The notes under the pieces were generated by a model. It made no database searches, had not been told where the DNA came from, and worked only from the letters and a program-made list of their open reading frames with translations. From Trypanosoma brucei gambiense DAL972 (lineage: Eukaryota; Euglenozoa; Kinetoplastea; Trypanosomatida; Trypanosomatidae), in contig NC_026735.1 of the NCBI RefSeq assembly GCF_000210295.1, positions 11,749 to 75,748 of the forward strand: a stretch of DNA of 64,000 bases. The letters run 5' to 3'. Every line of letters starts with the position of its first letter. The first letter of the stretch is position 1. Of this stretch, positions 31,499-40,547 are shown one piece after another. A program made the position numbers and the translations under genes.

Positions 31499-33511
31499 CG
31501 TTTTTTTTTGATCATTGCCCAGAATTTGCTACTCTGGCGGTGAGTTTAGTTTGACACATTTTTATTTTAGCACTGTGGGTGGTAGTCTGGTCCTTTCTGT
31601 TGGTACTATTACTGGGAGGGGGAAGGGGGCTAGCGGTGATGAACATTGGGTTCTATATTTATCGACCCTATCAAGCAATACGCGTAATGCGGCACAAGAG
31701 CAAGTCGTTAGCCACACTGTTTGTTTTCTCCACTATTTCGCGGACGTCGCAGGTCGCCGGCAGCAGCTTTTTTTTTGGCTTCTGGTGGATATTACCGCTT
31801 GCGCGGTGTCCTTTGTGTTTTTTTCGTTGATGGTTTTCGACACTGTTAGCTGCGGTGCTGCAGGTGCTACCTGTCTTTTCCCCACCTGAATCATTACACA
31901 TCCAGTGGTTTATGAGCGCTTTACTTGGGTGCATTTGTACACGTTAGTTCGGGCTCATGTGTGAGTTAGGTGGGAATATTCTTTGCATTCAAGAACCCAC
32001 ACAACCCGTTTGAGACTTTGACCCCGAAATTCTTGTTTAACGTCGTTTCGTAACATGCTCTCTTTGGCGGCTCGTAGCTTGAGGATTTCATTGCGTATCG
32101 GAGGAGATGTCCCCGTGGTTCCCATAATTTCACTTTTGTCAAAGAAAAGGTGTTTCACCACCTAAAACATCATATTTGCCATTATTGGATCTGCCTCAGC
32201 GTTGGTATGGTTTCAATACCGCAACCCCACGTGAGGAGACGAGATTTCTGGGCGGTGATTTTATTGATGCCAGGGCTGGCCCGCCTCCTCGACCCGCTCC
32301 GTTTCTACCAGATTGGTAAAGGCTAGAAGTGGTTTTATTATAAGGGGGACAGTATCAGGGGTTTTTCTTTTCTTTTACAAACAGCATATAACTACACTTT
32401 CTATGACCGTTATAGATGTCACTTTAACCCGTCGAGCCGCAACATAAGTGGTCCAGTGGGAGTTTGTTAGCCCCTTTGCACGATTGCTTTTGTGGTGAGA
32501 GTAGCGAATTCGTTGCACACCTTCTGCCCCTTCAAATGTTTTTGTGAAAGTGCGTAGGAACGTATAGTAGGATCAGTCAGTTCTTGTCTTCACTAATAAT
32601 TATCCATGTGAGTTATCACCTTATGTGTGTATTCTGTGTTTAGAGAGCTTGCAAAAGGTCCACGTTTTCTTGGATCAGACCATATGGCCGAGTTGAACGG
32701 CCCTTTTTATATCAGGGTTTCGTGTTTAAATACCCCTGTTTGTGCTGTAGGCATTAGTGCTGTCGCTTGACGGCATCCCCTAATGCAATTATTGTAAATG
32801 CTGTTTACCATTTCTCAGAGAGAACGACAGAACCAAAGTCAAGATAGTCCCTTTACTTTTACTCACTCATCTGACCGTGAGTGATAAAGTTTCCCGTGTC
32901 TCTTTTATTGTGCAATGAATCCTCGCAATGCTTCACGGCATGATTTGTGGGAGTCTCACCCGAAATGTTGCGACCTGTGAGTGGCCCCCGTAATCTGCGG
33001 TTTTCTGTTCAACGGGAGTGTAACTAATCCCAACGTTGTGTGGTTTTATTTATTTTTTACATCTCTTTTTAACCCTCCGCTGCTTTCTGCAGAAGATGCA
33101 CTCGGGACTCGTTTAGTTTGGTCTAACCACCTTTCTTTCTCTTTTTTACTTTGTTCCCCTTTACTTACTTTCGTTTGATTGTATCGGCTACAGATGGTGA
33201 CACCTCCTCTCAATGTATTTAGCGGGAGTGCGGTGCTACCTTCTTTTTGATGATGACTGGTACTTACACACATGGTAGCTGGCCATAGGCTGGTTGTTAG
33301 GGTGTAATTTCCATGACGAGCGGCTATTGTTAAATTCACCTTCCTGTCCATTTTTTTTCTCATCAATTCACTCAACTGTTGGCTTTCTTTCCTTTTTGCA
33401 AAATCCGTTGTGTGTACAGACTCACTCCCACACTTCTTATGTTCTTTCCCTTTTTCTTTCCTTATTTTCTTTTATTTTCCCTTGTTATCTTTTGGATTTT
33501 AAGTTATCGAA
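31499..33511. other. 2-kb intergenic region, nothing recognised
   Basis: Short frames only, none with motifs on either strand. T- and C-rich runs at about 33345-33360 and 33440-33490 precede the next small ORF and could serve in trans-splicing. Confidence 0.45.
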
Positions 33512-33790
33512 ATGAATATTCTGTGGCTTACTTGTATCGTTGTAGTTGCAACAAATGTTGCTTCTGGTCGTGCTGCTATAGTGGGATATGAGACTGAGAT
33601 TGTGCGTGCAGGTGATGTTAGCAAAGGTTCGTACCATTGGGCAAAATACATCGAAGGAACCGGACCGAATACCCGTCGCATATCTTCCTTTCGTGATGGC
33701 ATTGTACACCATGAGGAACTCGGCTTCATGTCACCATTTTTTAGCAGTGATAACATAAGTTGGCATGTGACTACTCCCTTCAGTGAATGA
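33512..33790 (+). pseudogene. Truncated paralogue of the EGF/PSI membrane glycoprotein
   Basis: 92 codons beginning with a signal peptide (MNILWLTCIVVVATNVASG). The segment YHWAKYIEGTGP aligns with TWTRYKPTPPG of the 762-residue protein at 25343. SPFFSSDNISWHVTTP (residues 74-89) aligns with TPFFSYDSVEWYVSP (residues 71-85). Offsets are nearly equal, so the two are collinear from the N-terminus. The frame stops right after this block and no continuation was seen in other frames downstream. It is therefore a 5' fragment of a duplicated gene or a short secreted derivative. It has a pyrimidine-rich leader and an ATG, so expression is possible. Confidence 0.6.
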
Positions 33791-34063
33791 CATTGACGGC
33801 ACGGGCTGATAAAGGTAATTTGACGTAATCTATGTGATATGAGGAGGGCATCTATACATATGTGGTTCCGTTTCAGGAAGGAGGGAAGATGAGGGGAGGG
33901 GGCGCTATGTTTGCTGATATATAATTGTTTTGTTGATAACTTTCCTTATGTCATTGTTTTTTTTTTCTCATGTTGAGAGTAGTATTTGCTTTTTTTTTGT
34001 TTTTAAATATATTTATTACTTTTGTAACCTTGTCAAGTGTAGTTGGGCCGACCCATTGGTGCG
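33791..34063. promoter_or_regulatory. Intergenic with probable trans-splice signals for PIG-A
   Basis: T-rich tracts at 33955-33967 and 33988-34003 are followed by AG dinucleotides (34036-34037 and 34041-34042), shortly before ATG 34064. Confidence 0.45.
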
Positions 34064-35431
34064 ATGCGTCGTCACCGCGTGGCGGTGGTTTCGGACTTTT
34101 TCTACCCGGGGTTTGGTGGTGTGGAGGTGCACATTTATAGTTTGGGGCAGTGTCTTATGCGTAGGGGCCACAAGGTTATTGTCATTACTAGGGCTTACGG
34201 TGACACATGTGGTGTGCGGTATTTGACGAATGGAATGAAGGTGTATTATTTACCTCTGATGGCTGTTAAGCTTCCTGCGGGATCTGTTACGCTTCCAACC
34301 ATGTATTTGACTTTCGCAACAATGCGGTCTATATTCATCCGAGAGCGCATTACAGTTGTTCACGGGCACCAAAACACGTCGAACCTCTGCCATGAGGCAC
34401 TATTTCATGCCGGTACGCTGGGTCTTAAAACGTGTTTTACCGACCACTCGCTGTTTGGTTTTGCGGACGTGTCATCGATTCACATCAACAAAGTGTGCGA
34501 GTGGAGTTTGCGCAACGTTGATCAGGTTATTTGTGTGAGTAACACCTCGAGAGAAAACACGGTGCTACGGGCGAAAATCGATCCGCAACGTGTCAGCGTT
34601 ATACCAAACGCGACTGATTGTTCCTTTTTTACACCGCCGGATGATATGAAGTACAAATCATGGGCGTCGAAGGTTGAGAATGAGGGGCTAACGATTGTTG
34701 TGATTGGTCGCTTAGTTTACCGTAAGGGTTCTGACCTTTTTGTGGATGTGATTCCTGAAATATGCAAACGGCATCCGAACATAAGGTGGATTGTTGGGGG
34801 TGATGGTCCCCGTAGGTCGCAGTTTCAACAGATGATTGAACGGCATGACTTGATGGATCGTGTGAAGATGTTAGGTTCGCTACCTCACTCTGGGGTGCGT
34901 AATGTGCTGATACAGGGGCAAATATTTCTGAATTGCAGCTTAACTGAAGCTTTTTGTATCGCACTGATTGAGGCCGCATCATGTGGTTTGTTATGTGTTT
35001 CCACTCGTGTTGGTGGTGTGCCTGAAGTCCTGCCTCCCAACATGCTCTTGCTTGCGGAACCCGATCCATCTTCCATCATTACAACACTGGAGGAAGCTAT
35101 TGCCAGTGTTCCATATATTTCTCCGTGGGAGCTGCACGACAATGTGAGGAGGTTCTATAGGTGGGATTGGGTTGCAGAGCGTACAGAGAGAGTGTATGAT
35201 AAGATTATGTGCACCAAATCACCGTCTCTGTATGAAAGACTAATGAACTATGCATCGGTGGGCTGCGTGTACGGTGTCATTTGTTGGTTGTTGTGTATTG
35301 GTGACTGGTTGATGCTAACTTTTCTGGAGTTTTGGTTTCCGTCGGAGTTGATTGATATTGCACCAGATTTTCCACTGGAGTTGTACTCTCGTAATCGGGA
35401 GAAGCTTCAAGTTATGGGAAGCCCATCCTGA
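34064..35431 (+). CDS. PIGA: GPI GlcNAc-transferase catalytic subunit (PIG-A/GPI3)
   Basis: 455 residues. It transfers GlcNAc from UDP-GlcNAc to phosphatidylinositol, the first step of GPI anchor synthesis, on the cytosolic face of the ER. The GT4 glycosyltransferase fold shows DFFYPGFGGVEVHIYSLGQ near the N-terminus, a second Rossmann domain starting IVVIGRLVYRKGSDLF, and the E-x7-E motif EAFCIALIE (Glu295 and Glu303). A C-terminal hydrophobic segment (about 395-430, GCVYGVICWLLCIGDWLMLTFLEFW) anchors it, as in other PIG-A proteins. The frame is open seven codons upstream, but only TTG is there, so ATG 34064 (MRRHRVAVVSDFF) is taken. GPI synthesis matters greatly here because VSG and procyclin are GPI-anchored. 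Confidence 0.93.
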   Translation: MRRHRVAVVSDFFYPGFGGVEVHIYSLGQCLMRRGHKVIVITRAYGDTCGVRYLTNGMKVYYLPLMAVKLPAGSVTLPTMYLTFATMRSIFIRERITVVHGHQNTSNLCHEALFHAGTLGLKTCFTDHSLFGFADVSSIHINKVCEWSLRNVDQVICVSNTSRENTVLRAKIDPQRVSVIPNATDCSFFTPPDDMKYKSWASKVENEGLTIVVIGRLVYRKGSDLFVDVIPEICKRHPNIRWIVGGDGPRRSQFQQMIERHDLMDRVKMLGSLPHSGVRNVLIQGQIFLNCSLTEAFCIALIEAASCGLLCVSTRVGGVPEVLPPNMLLLAEPDPSSIITTLEEAIASVPYISPWELHDNVRRFYRWDWVAERTERVYDKIMCTKSPSLYERLMNYASVGCVYGVICWLLCIGDWLMLTFLEFWFPSELIDIAPDFPLELYSRNREKLQVMGSPS

Positions 35432-35896
35432 GGATATGGGCGGGGTCCTCTCTACCGCGATCCTTTTTGTTTTCGCCCTTCTCTCTCTCTCTGTCATTGT
35501 TTCGCGTTGAACCTTAAAGGGTGGGGGAAATAAAAAAAAAAAGAAAATATTACCGCAACTCTTTTTTCTTTTTGGGTAGTTTTTCTTTCCCTCTCATCCA
35601 TCCCCATTTTGTTCTGTTTTGGTGTGTCCTTTGCAATAACTCCAATGCCCTTGCGCGCCGTTACGTCTGATATCATAATAATGATAATGATTAACCCTCC
35701 TCCTTTCTACCTTTTTTTTATTTTTCACTGTTGCTCATTCCTACGGGGCCGTCTCGGAGACTCTAGCATTATCCGTCCCCTCCTTTTGAGTCTCTCTTTC
35801 TTTCTTTCTCTCTTTGTCTGTGTCTGTCTTTGTGTGTTTGTATCTGCTCGCTTTCATTCTTTCTCGCCCTGAAGCGGCGCTGAACCAAATGCAACC
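35432..35896. promoter_or_regulatory. Intergenic, pyrimidine-rich
   Basis: Runs of CT/TTTC (35475-35495, 35560-35595 and 35785-35870, largely T and C) precede ATG 35897. This fits polyadenylation of the upstream and trans-splicing of the downstream transcript. Confidence 0.45.
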
Positions 35897-36244
35897 ATGA
35901 AGCACATGCCATTCAGAGAGATTGCGCAATTGTGCTGTCGTCTGCAGTCGAGTCAAGGCAACGACACCCGCATTCAAAGTGCCGTAATTGATTCAATTCG
36001 CTCACAGGTGCTGGATGGTAGCACGCTTCCGCTAGTTATGCAGCGGCTGGTGAAGGACGGAAACTGGAAACTTGCGTTATGTGTTATTAAAAGCCATCAC
36101 TTAGACAAGGCTGGAATTAGGCGAGATCATAATATTTGGCCCATTATGGAGCGTGCAGCACCCTGCGATGAGAGCCGCAGTGCAATGCGGAAGGCACTCA
36201 TAACTTTGTTTGCCTCGACATGTTGTTTTCACAGGCGGAGGTAA
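35897..36244 (+). CDS. Small hypothetical helical protein
   Basis: 115 residues, rich in predicted helices, with pairs such as VMQRLVKDGNWKLALCVIKSHHLD that resemble a single PPR/TPR-like helix pair. Basic C-terminus (CCFHRRR). A strong pyrimidine tract precedes it and it lies between PIG-A and polymerase delta with normal spacing, so it is likely a real gene. Function unknown; a mitochondrial RNA-related role would be a guess. Confidence 0.55.
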   Translation: MKHMPFREIAQLCCRLQSSQGNDTRIQSAVIDSIRSQVLDGSTLPLVMQRLVKDGNWKLALCVIKSHHLDKAGIRRDHNIWPIMERAAPCDESRSAMRKALITLFASTCCFHRRR

Positions 36245-36431
36245 TGTGGTGGGTTGCACCGTTTGGAGTTAACGGGACTACGTGTGATAGATGCTGCACA
36301 TGCATCACAATTTCCCTGTTGACGTTTGTCTCATCACTCTTTTTTTTTCCTACTAAAGCTGCTGCTATGTTTACGGTCGTATAGTGTTGTTTTCCTACTT
36401 GTACGACATACGCATACAGATACACACATAT

Positions 36432-36469
<38 letters not shown>

Positions 36470-36794
36470 TATTTATTGAATATCAGTTACAAAATTCTGA
36501 TTCTTCTCCCCCATTTTATTTTTTTAGGTTTGTGCCACTGGGAGGAGACGGTGCTGACTTCGTTCGTCTGTGCGAGGTGCTGGTGTCATATATACTTGAG
36601 TTTATTTTGTCTTTTGGCAAACACCGTTGTTTACCTTGCAGTACCCTGAGCATTACTGCGTCAAGTAAAGGTCCGGGTCGCACTTAAACACAGCTCGTGT
36701 GTGCGTGTGTGCGTGAGAGGAAAGAGTGAGGGGAGGAACAGAAAGGCGAAAAGGGTTGTATAGTGCAGCAAGCCACAACATAAGAATCCAGCGA
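36245..36794. promoter_or_regulatory. Intergenic with (TA)n and splice acceptor for polymerase delta
   Basis: Contains a (TA)n run at 36435-36466. A T/C-rich tract at 36501-36525 ends in AG at 36526-36527, the best trans-splice acceptor before ATG 36795. The polymerase frame extends upstream to a GTG at 36726, but this would add a non-conserved leader. Confidence 0.5.
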
Positions 36795-39700
36795 ATGACT
36801 GATTCACCTGATCTCTCTCGCCCACCTGTGCCACCCGATTACCTTCAGAGCGACTTACTCTTTCAACTGCTCGACTGCTGTCAAACTCAAGGCAGTCCCC
36901 ATGGCATAGTTTCAACTGTTAAACACGAGGATGTCCCAATCGTGCGTATTTACGGCGTGACCAAGGAGGGTCACAGTGTTCTTGTACACTGCTACAACTT
37001 TGAACCCCATCTGTGGATTCGTGCCCCCAATCGGTGGCTTGACGTATACTCGAAAACGTTCGTGCAAGAGTTAAACGCTAGTTTGGACCCGCTAACTCAC
37101 GTGTCCAACACAGTGGTGCGCATCGAGAGGCACAAGCGCAGGAGCCTCATGTATTACAATCCGGATGGTGAATGTGATTACCTTAAGGTTATTGTTCAGC
37201 TCCCACAGCACATTCCAAGGTTGCGCACGCTTCTTTCCTCTGGCGTGATGTGTGTCGGTGCGTGGGAAGGGCTACGTGCGTTTCCGACATTTGAAAGCAA
37301 CGTCATTTTCCCGTTGCGCTTTATGGTAGATGGCAATATTGGAGGTTGCAACTGGATTACTGTCCCAGCGGGCCAGTTTCACCTGTTCAGCCCACGTACT
37401 TCGACTTGTCAGATTGAGGTCTGTTGTTCTCATGAAGTGCTGCAGAGTCACGAAGCGGTTGGAGATTACCTTTTAATTGCTCCCTTCAGGATCCTTTCTA
37501 TTGATATTGAATGTGAGGGGAGAAAAGGCCTCTTTCCTGAGGCTGAGAGGGACCCTGTTATTCAAATCGCTAATCACTGCGTCAATTACGGCAAGGAGGA
37601 GGATGCTCTTACGCGAACTATCTTCACGCTCAAGAGTTGTGGAGCTATTGCCGGTGCTAATGTGTGCTCGTTTGAGACTGAAGAAGAGATGCTCGTGCAA
37701 TGGGCTCGCTTCGTCAAGAGAATTGACCCCGATTTTCTCACTGGCTATAACATATGCAATTTCGATTTCCCGTATCTTCTTTCCCGTGGAATCACGCTGA
37801 AGGTGAATGACAGCTTTTTCTACTGGGGGAGGCAACTCAACGAGCGGACAGTGCATCGTGAAAAGAAGTTCCTCTCACGACAACTGGGGAATCGTGAATA
37901 TACGGAATTGACGATGGAGGGCCGTGTTGTCATGGACGTGATGGCTGTCATACAGCGTGACTATAAGCTGCGCGCCTACTCTCTCAATGCTGTCTCGCAA
38001 CACTTCCTGGGGGAGCAGAAGGAGGACGTTCACCACTCCATCATTTCGGATCTTCAGCAGGGAAATGATGAGACACGGCGGCGCCTGGCAGTGTATTGCC
38101 TAAAAGATGCCTATTTACCGGTTAAGCTTTTAGAACGACTGATGGTTGTGGTAAATAATGTGGAGATGGCCCGTGTGACGGGTGTACCGATTGGTTGGCT
38201 ACTGGAACGCGGTCAACAAATTAAGGTTTTCTCCATGTTGTTGCGTAAGGCGCGGGCAAGAAATTTTGTGGTCCCCACGGTGGAAACTACAGGAGCTGAA
38301 CAGCGTCGTTACGAAGGCGCTACCGTCATCGAGCCTAAGAAGGGGCACTACATTGAGCCAATTGTTACATTGGACTTTGCCTCACTCTATCCTTCCATCA
38401 TCATTGCTCACAACTTGTGTTACTCAACGCTGCTTCCTGGGCATGAGGTGAACAATTACGAGTCAGGGATGAAGGAAGACACCCCCACGGAACACAAGTT
38501 TATCCGGAAGGAGGTTTTCCCCGGTGTGTTGCCCGAAGTCCTGCGGGATCTGCTTGCCGCTCGAAGGCAGGCCCGAGCGCTAATGAAGGATGTTTCGCAG
38601 GACTCTCTTGAATACAAGGTTCTTAACGGCCGTCAGCTGGCGCTGAAGGTGAGCGCTAATTCTGTCTACGGATTCACTGGCGCCCAGGTGGGTAGGTTGC
38701 CGTGTTTAGAGTTGAGTGCGACTGTGACGAGCTACGGGCGAAGGATGATTGAGGAGACAAAGCAGTTCGTAGAGAAGAAATACGTGGGAGCGGAGGTGAT
38801 TTATGGTGATACTGACTCTGTTATGATTCGATGCGTTATAAATGCCGATGAAAGTGACACCAATAAATTGCAACAGGCGATGGATTTTGGAAAGGAAGCT
38901 GCGGAGGCTGTGTCCAGCACCTTTCCGGACCCCATCAGGTTGGAATTCGAAAAAGTGTACTACCCTTTCTTACTAATGAATAAGAAGCGCTACGCTGGGT
39001 TGCTATGGACCAACACCGTGCGGTACGACAAGTTGGATGCAAAGGGAATAGAGACCGTTCGTCGGGACAGTTGCCCGCTTGTCGCCAGCGTCATCTCCGG
39101 AGTGCTTAACCGAATGCTGATTCAGCGCTCCGTAGAGAGTGCGGTGGAGTTTGTGAAGGGAACGATTCGCGATCTCCTACATAACCGACTCGACATCTCG
39201 CAGCTGGTCATCACGAAGTCTTTCTCCAAGTCTGAGTCCGAGTACGCTGGAGCACAGGCCCATATTGCCCTGGTGGAGCGCATGCGAAGGCGAGACCCCG
39301 CTTCTGCCCCGAACGTTGGTGACCGCGTGGCGTATGTGATTGTCCGCGCCGCCAAGGGGGCCAAGGCGTATGAGCGCAGTGAGGATCCCATATACGTGCT
39401 GGAAAACAACATTCCTATCGATACGCAGCATTACCTTGAGCACCAACTCGGGCCTCCGCTCCTTCGTGTTTTTGAGGGTGTTCTTCAGGACCCGAGCGTG
39501 TTGACGAAGGGAGATCACACGCGGTACGTTTCTGTTTCGGCTCCGAACAGGAACGCAGGGGGGCTGATGAAGTTTGTGAAGTTTCAACTCCAGTGCATTT
39601 CTTGTCGTTCTGTAATACAGGAAGGGGCCCTGTGCGATGCGTGCAGCGTTATGGGTCCCGACATTTATGGGAAGATTGTAGCGAAGCGCAATCACTACGA

Positions 39701-39875
39701 GGCTGTTTATTCACAGGTATGGACACAGTGCCAACAATGTCAGGGATCACTGAATCAAGAGGTAATTTGCACGAGTAGAGATTGCCCCGTGTTTTACCTG
39801 AGGAAGAAAGTTCAGAAAGATGTGCATGAGCAGCAAACACTCCTGGATCGCTTCGGTGTAGTGGACGATTGGTGA
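36795..39875 (+). CDS. POLD1: DNA polymerase delta catalytic subunit
   Basis: 1026 residues. Replicative B-family DNA polymerase with 3'-5' proofreading, nuclear. Exonuclease motifs are LSIDIECEG (about 233-241), TGYNICNFDFPYL (about 316) and YCLKDAYLP (about 433). Polymerase motifs are LDFASLYPSII (motif A, about 527), KVSANSVYGFTGA (motif B, about 618) and IYGDTDSVM (motif C, about 671). The C-terminus has two cysteine modules, C-x2-C-x9-C-x2-C (CISCRSVIQEGALCDAC, about 935) for zinc and C-x2-C-x9-C-x4-C (about 979) for an iron-sulfur cluster and subunit B binding. All expected catalytic aspartates are present. ATG 36795 (MTDSPDLSRP) is chosen over the upstream GTG. The tail TLLDRFGVV has a PIP-box-like spacing. 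Confidence 0.97.
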   Translation: MTDSPDLSRPPVPPDYLQSDLLFQLLDCCQTQGSPHGIVSTVKHEDVPIVRIYGVTKEGHSVLVHCYNFEPHLWIRAPNRWLDVYSKTFVQELNASLDPLTHVSNTVVRIERHKRRSLMYYNPDGECDYLKVIVQLPQHIPRLRTLLSSGVMCVGAWEGLRAFPTFESNVIFPLRFMVDGNIGGCNWITVPAGQFHLFSPRTSTCQIEVCCSHEVLQSHEAVGDYLLIAPFRILSIDIECEGRKGLFPEAERDPVIQIANHCVNYGKEEDALTRTIFTLKSCGAIAGANVCSFETEEEMLVQWARFVKRIDPDFLTGYNICNFDFPYLLSRGITLKVNDSFFYWGRQLNERTVHREKKFLSRQLGNREYTELTMEGRVVMDVMAVIQRDYKLRAYSLNAVSQHFLGEQKEDVHHSIISDLQQGNDETRRRLAVYCLKDAYLPVKLLERLMVVVNNVEMARVTGVPIGWLLERGQQIKVFSMLLRKARARNFVVPTVETTGAEQRRYEGATVIEPKKGHYIEPIVTLDFASLYPSIIIAHNLCYSTLLPGHEVNNYESGMKEDTPTEHKFIRKEVFPGVLPEVLRDLLAARRQARALMKDVSQDSLEYKVLNGRQLALKVSANSVYGFTGAQVGRLPCLELSATVTSYGRRMIEETKQFVEKKYVGAEVIYGDTDSVMIRCVINADESDTNKLQQAMDFGKEAAEAVSSTFPDPIRLEFEKVYYPFLLMNKKRYAGLLWTNTVRYDKLDAKGIETVRRDSCPLVASVISGVLNRMLIQRSVESAVEFVKGTIRDLLHNRLDISQLVITKSFSKSESEYAGAQAHIALVERMRRRDPASAPNVGDRVAYVIVRAAKGAKAYERSEDPIYVLENNIPIDTQHYLEHQLGPPLLRVFEGVLQDPSVLTKGDHTRYVSVSAPNRNAGGLMKFVKFQLQCISCRSVIQEGALCDACSVMGPDIYGKIVAKRNHYEAVYSQVWTQCQQCQGSLNQEVICTSRDCPVFYLRKKVQKDVHEQQTLLDRFGVVDDW

Positions 39876-40547
39876 CAATTTCATTCGAGTGCTTTTCCAT
39901 TTATACCCCTTCACCGCATATGAATATATATATATATATATATATGCGTGTATGCGCGTGTATGTGTGTGGGCTCGTCACCTTCAGGTCCGCTCAGTTTT
40001 ACCACTTTGTCTCTGTTTGGTCTGTTGATGTTGGACCACGATAGAAAAGTACCAGTGCTGTTGGGCCACCTTCCATTTATTTATTTTTTTCCTTTCTCCT
40101 TCGACACTTTACAACATCCTCTTAATCGGGGAGCTTGCATGCTTGTGTGTGCGCGCGCGCCGACCATCAAAGTATGCGTTTACTGACATAAATGAGGGCG
40201 CAGGTGAGAGAGGGGCGGTGTGCAATCGTGTGCTGCGTCCATCCGCTGGTGGAATATATATTCATATATATAAGGTTGCATGCCGGTACAACAGCAAGGG
40301 GAAATGGTGGGCCTATGACTGCTCTAATTTTTTTCCCGGTAGTTGCTGTGAAGTAACCCTCTCTCCCTCCCTCTCTTTTTCTTTCTCTCTTCCCGCGTTT
40401 TCCTTCATTTCTACATTCGTCCTTCCTTCACCATTATGTAGGGTTGCCTTACTCCCACTTCGAGTGGTTTGACTCTACCTTGCCTGTTAGTATTTCTTTT
40501 TCCCCCTCTACTCTTTACGCAGTTTCATAGAACCAGATAAGGTACCG
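39876..40547. promoter_or_regulatory. Intergenic with (TA)n and trans-splice acceptor for ISWI
   Basis: (TA)n run at 39924-39945, (CG/GT) runs near 40145-40160, then a long C/T tract (40358-40435) followed by AG at 40440-40441, a textbook acceptor about 107 bp before ATG 40548. Confidence 0.6.

Noticed and set aside
36726..36794. N-terminal extension of polymerase delta from position 36726
   Set aside because: It would start with GTG. The conserved protein begins at ATG 36795. The same reasoning removed TTG/GTG extensions from PIG-A, Atg3, the 69-residue protein, the ESAG5-like protein and the gene at 30881.
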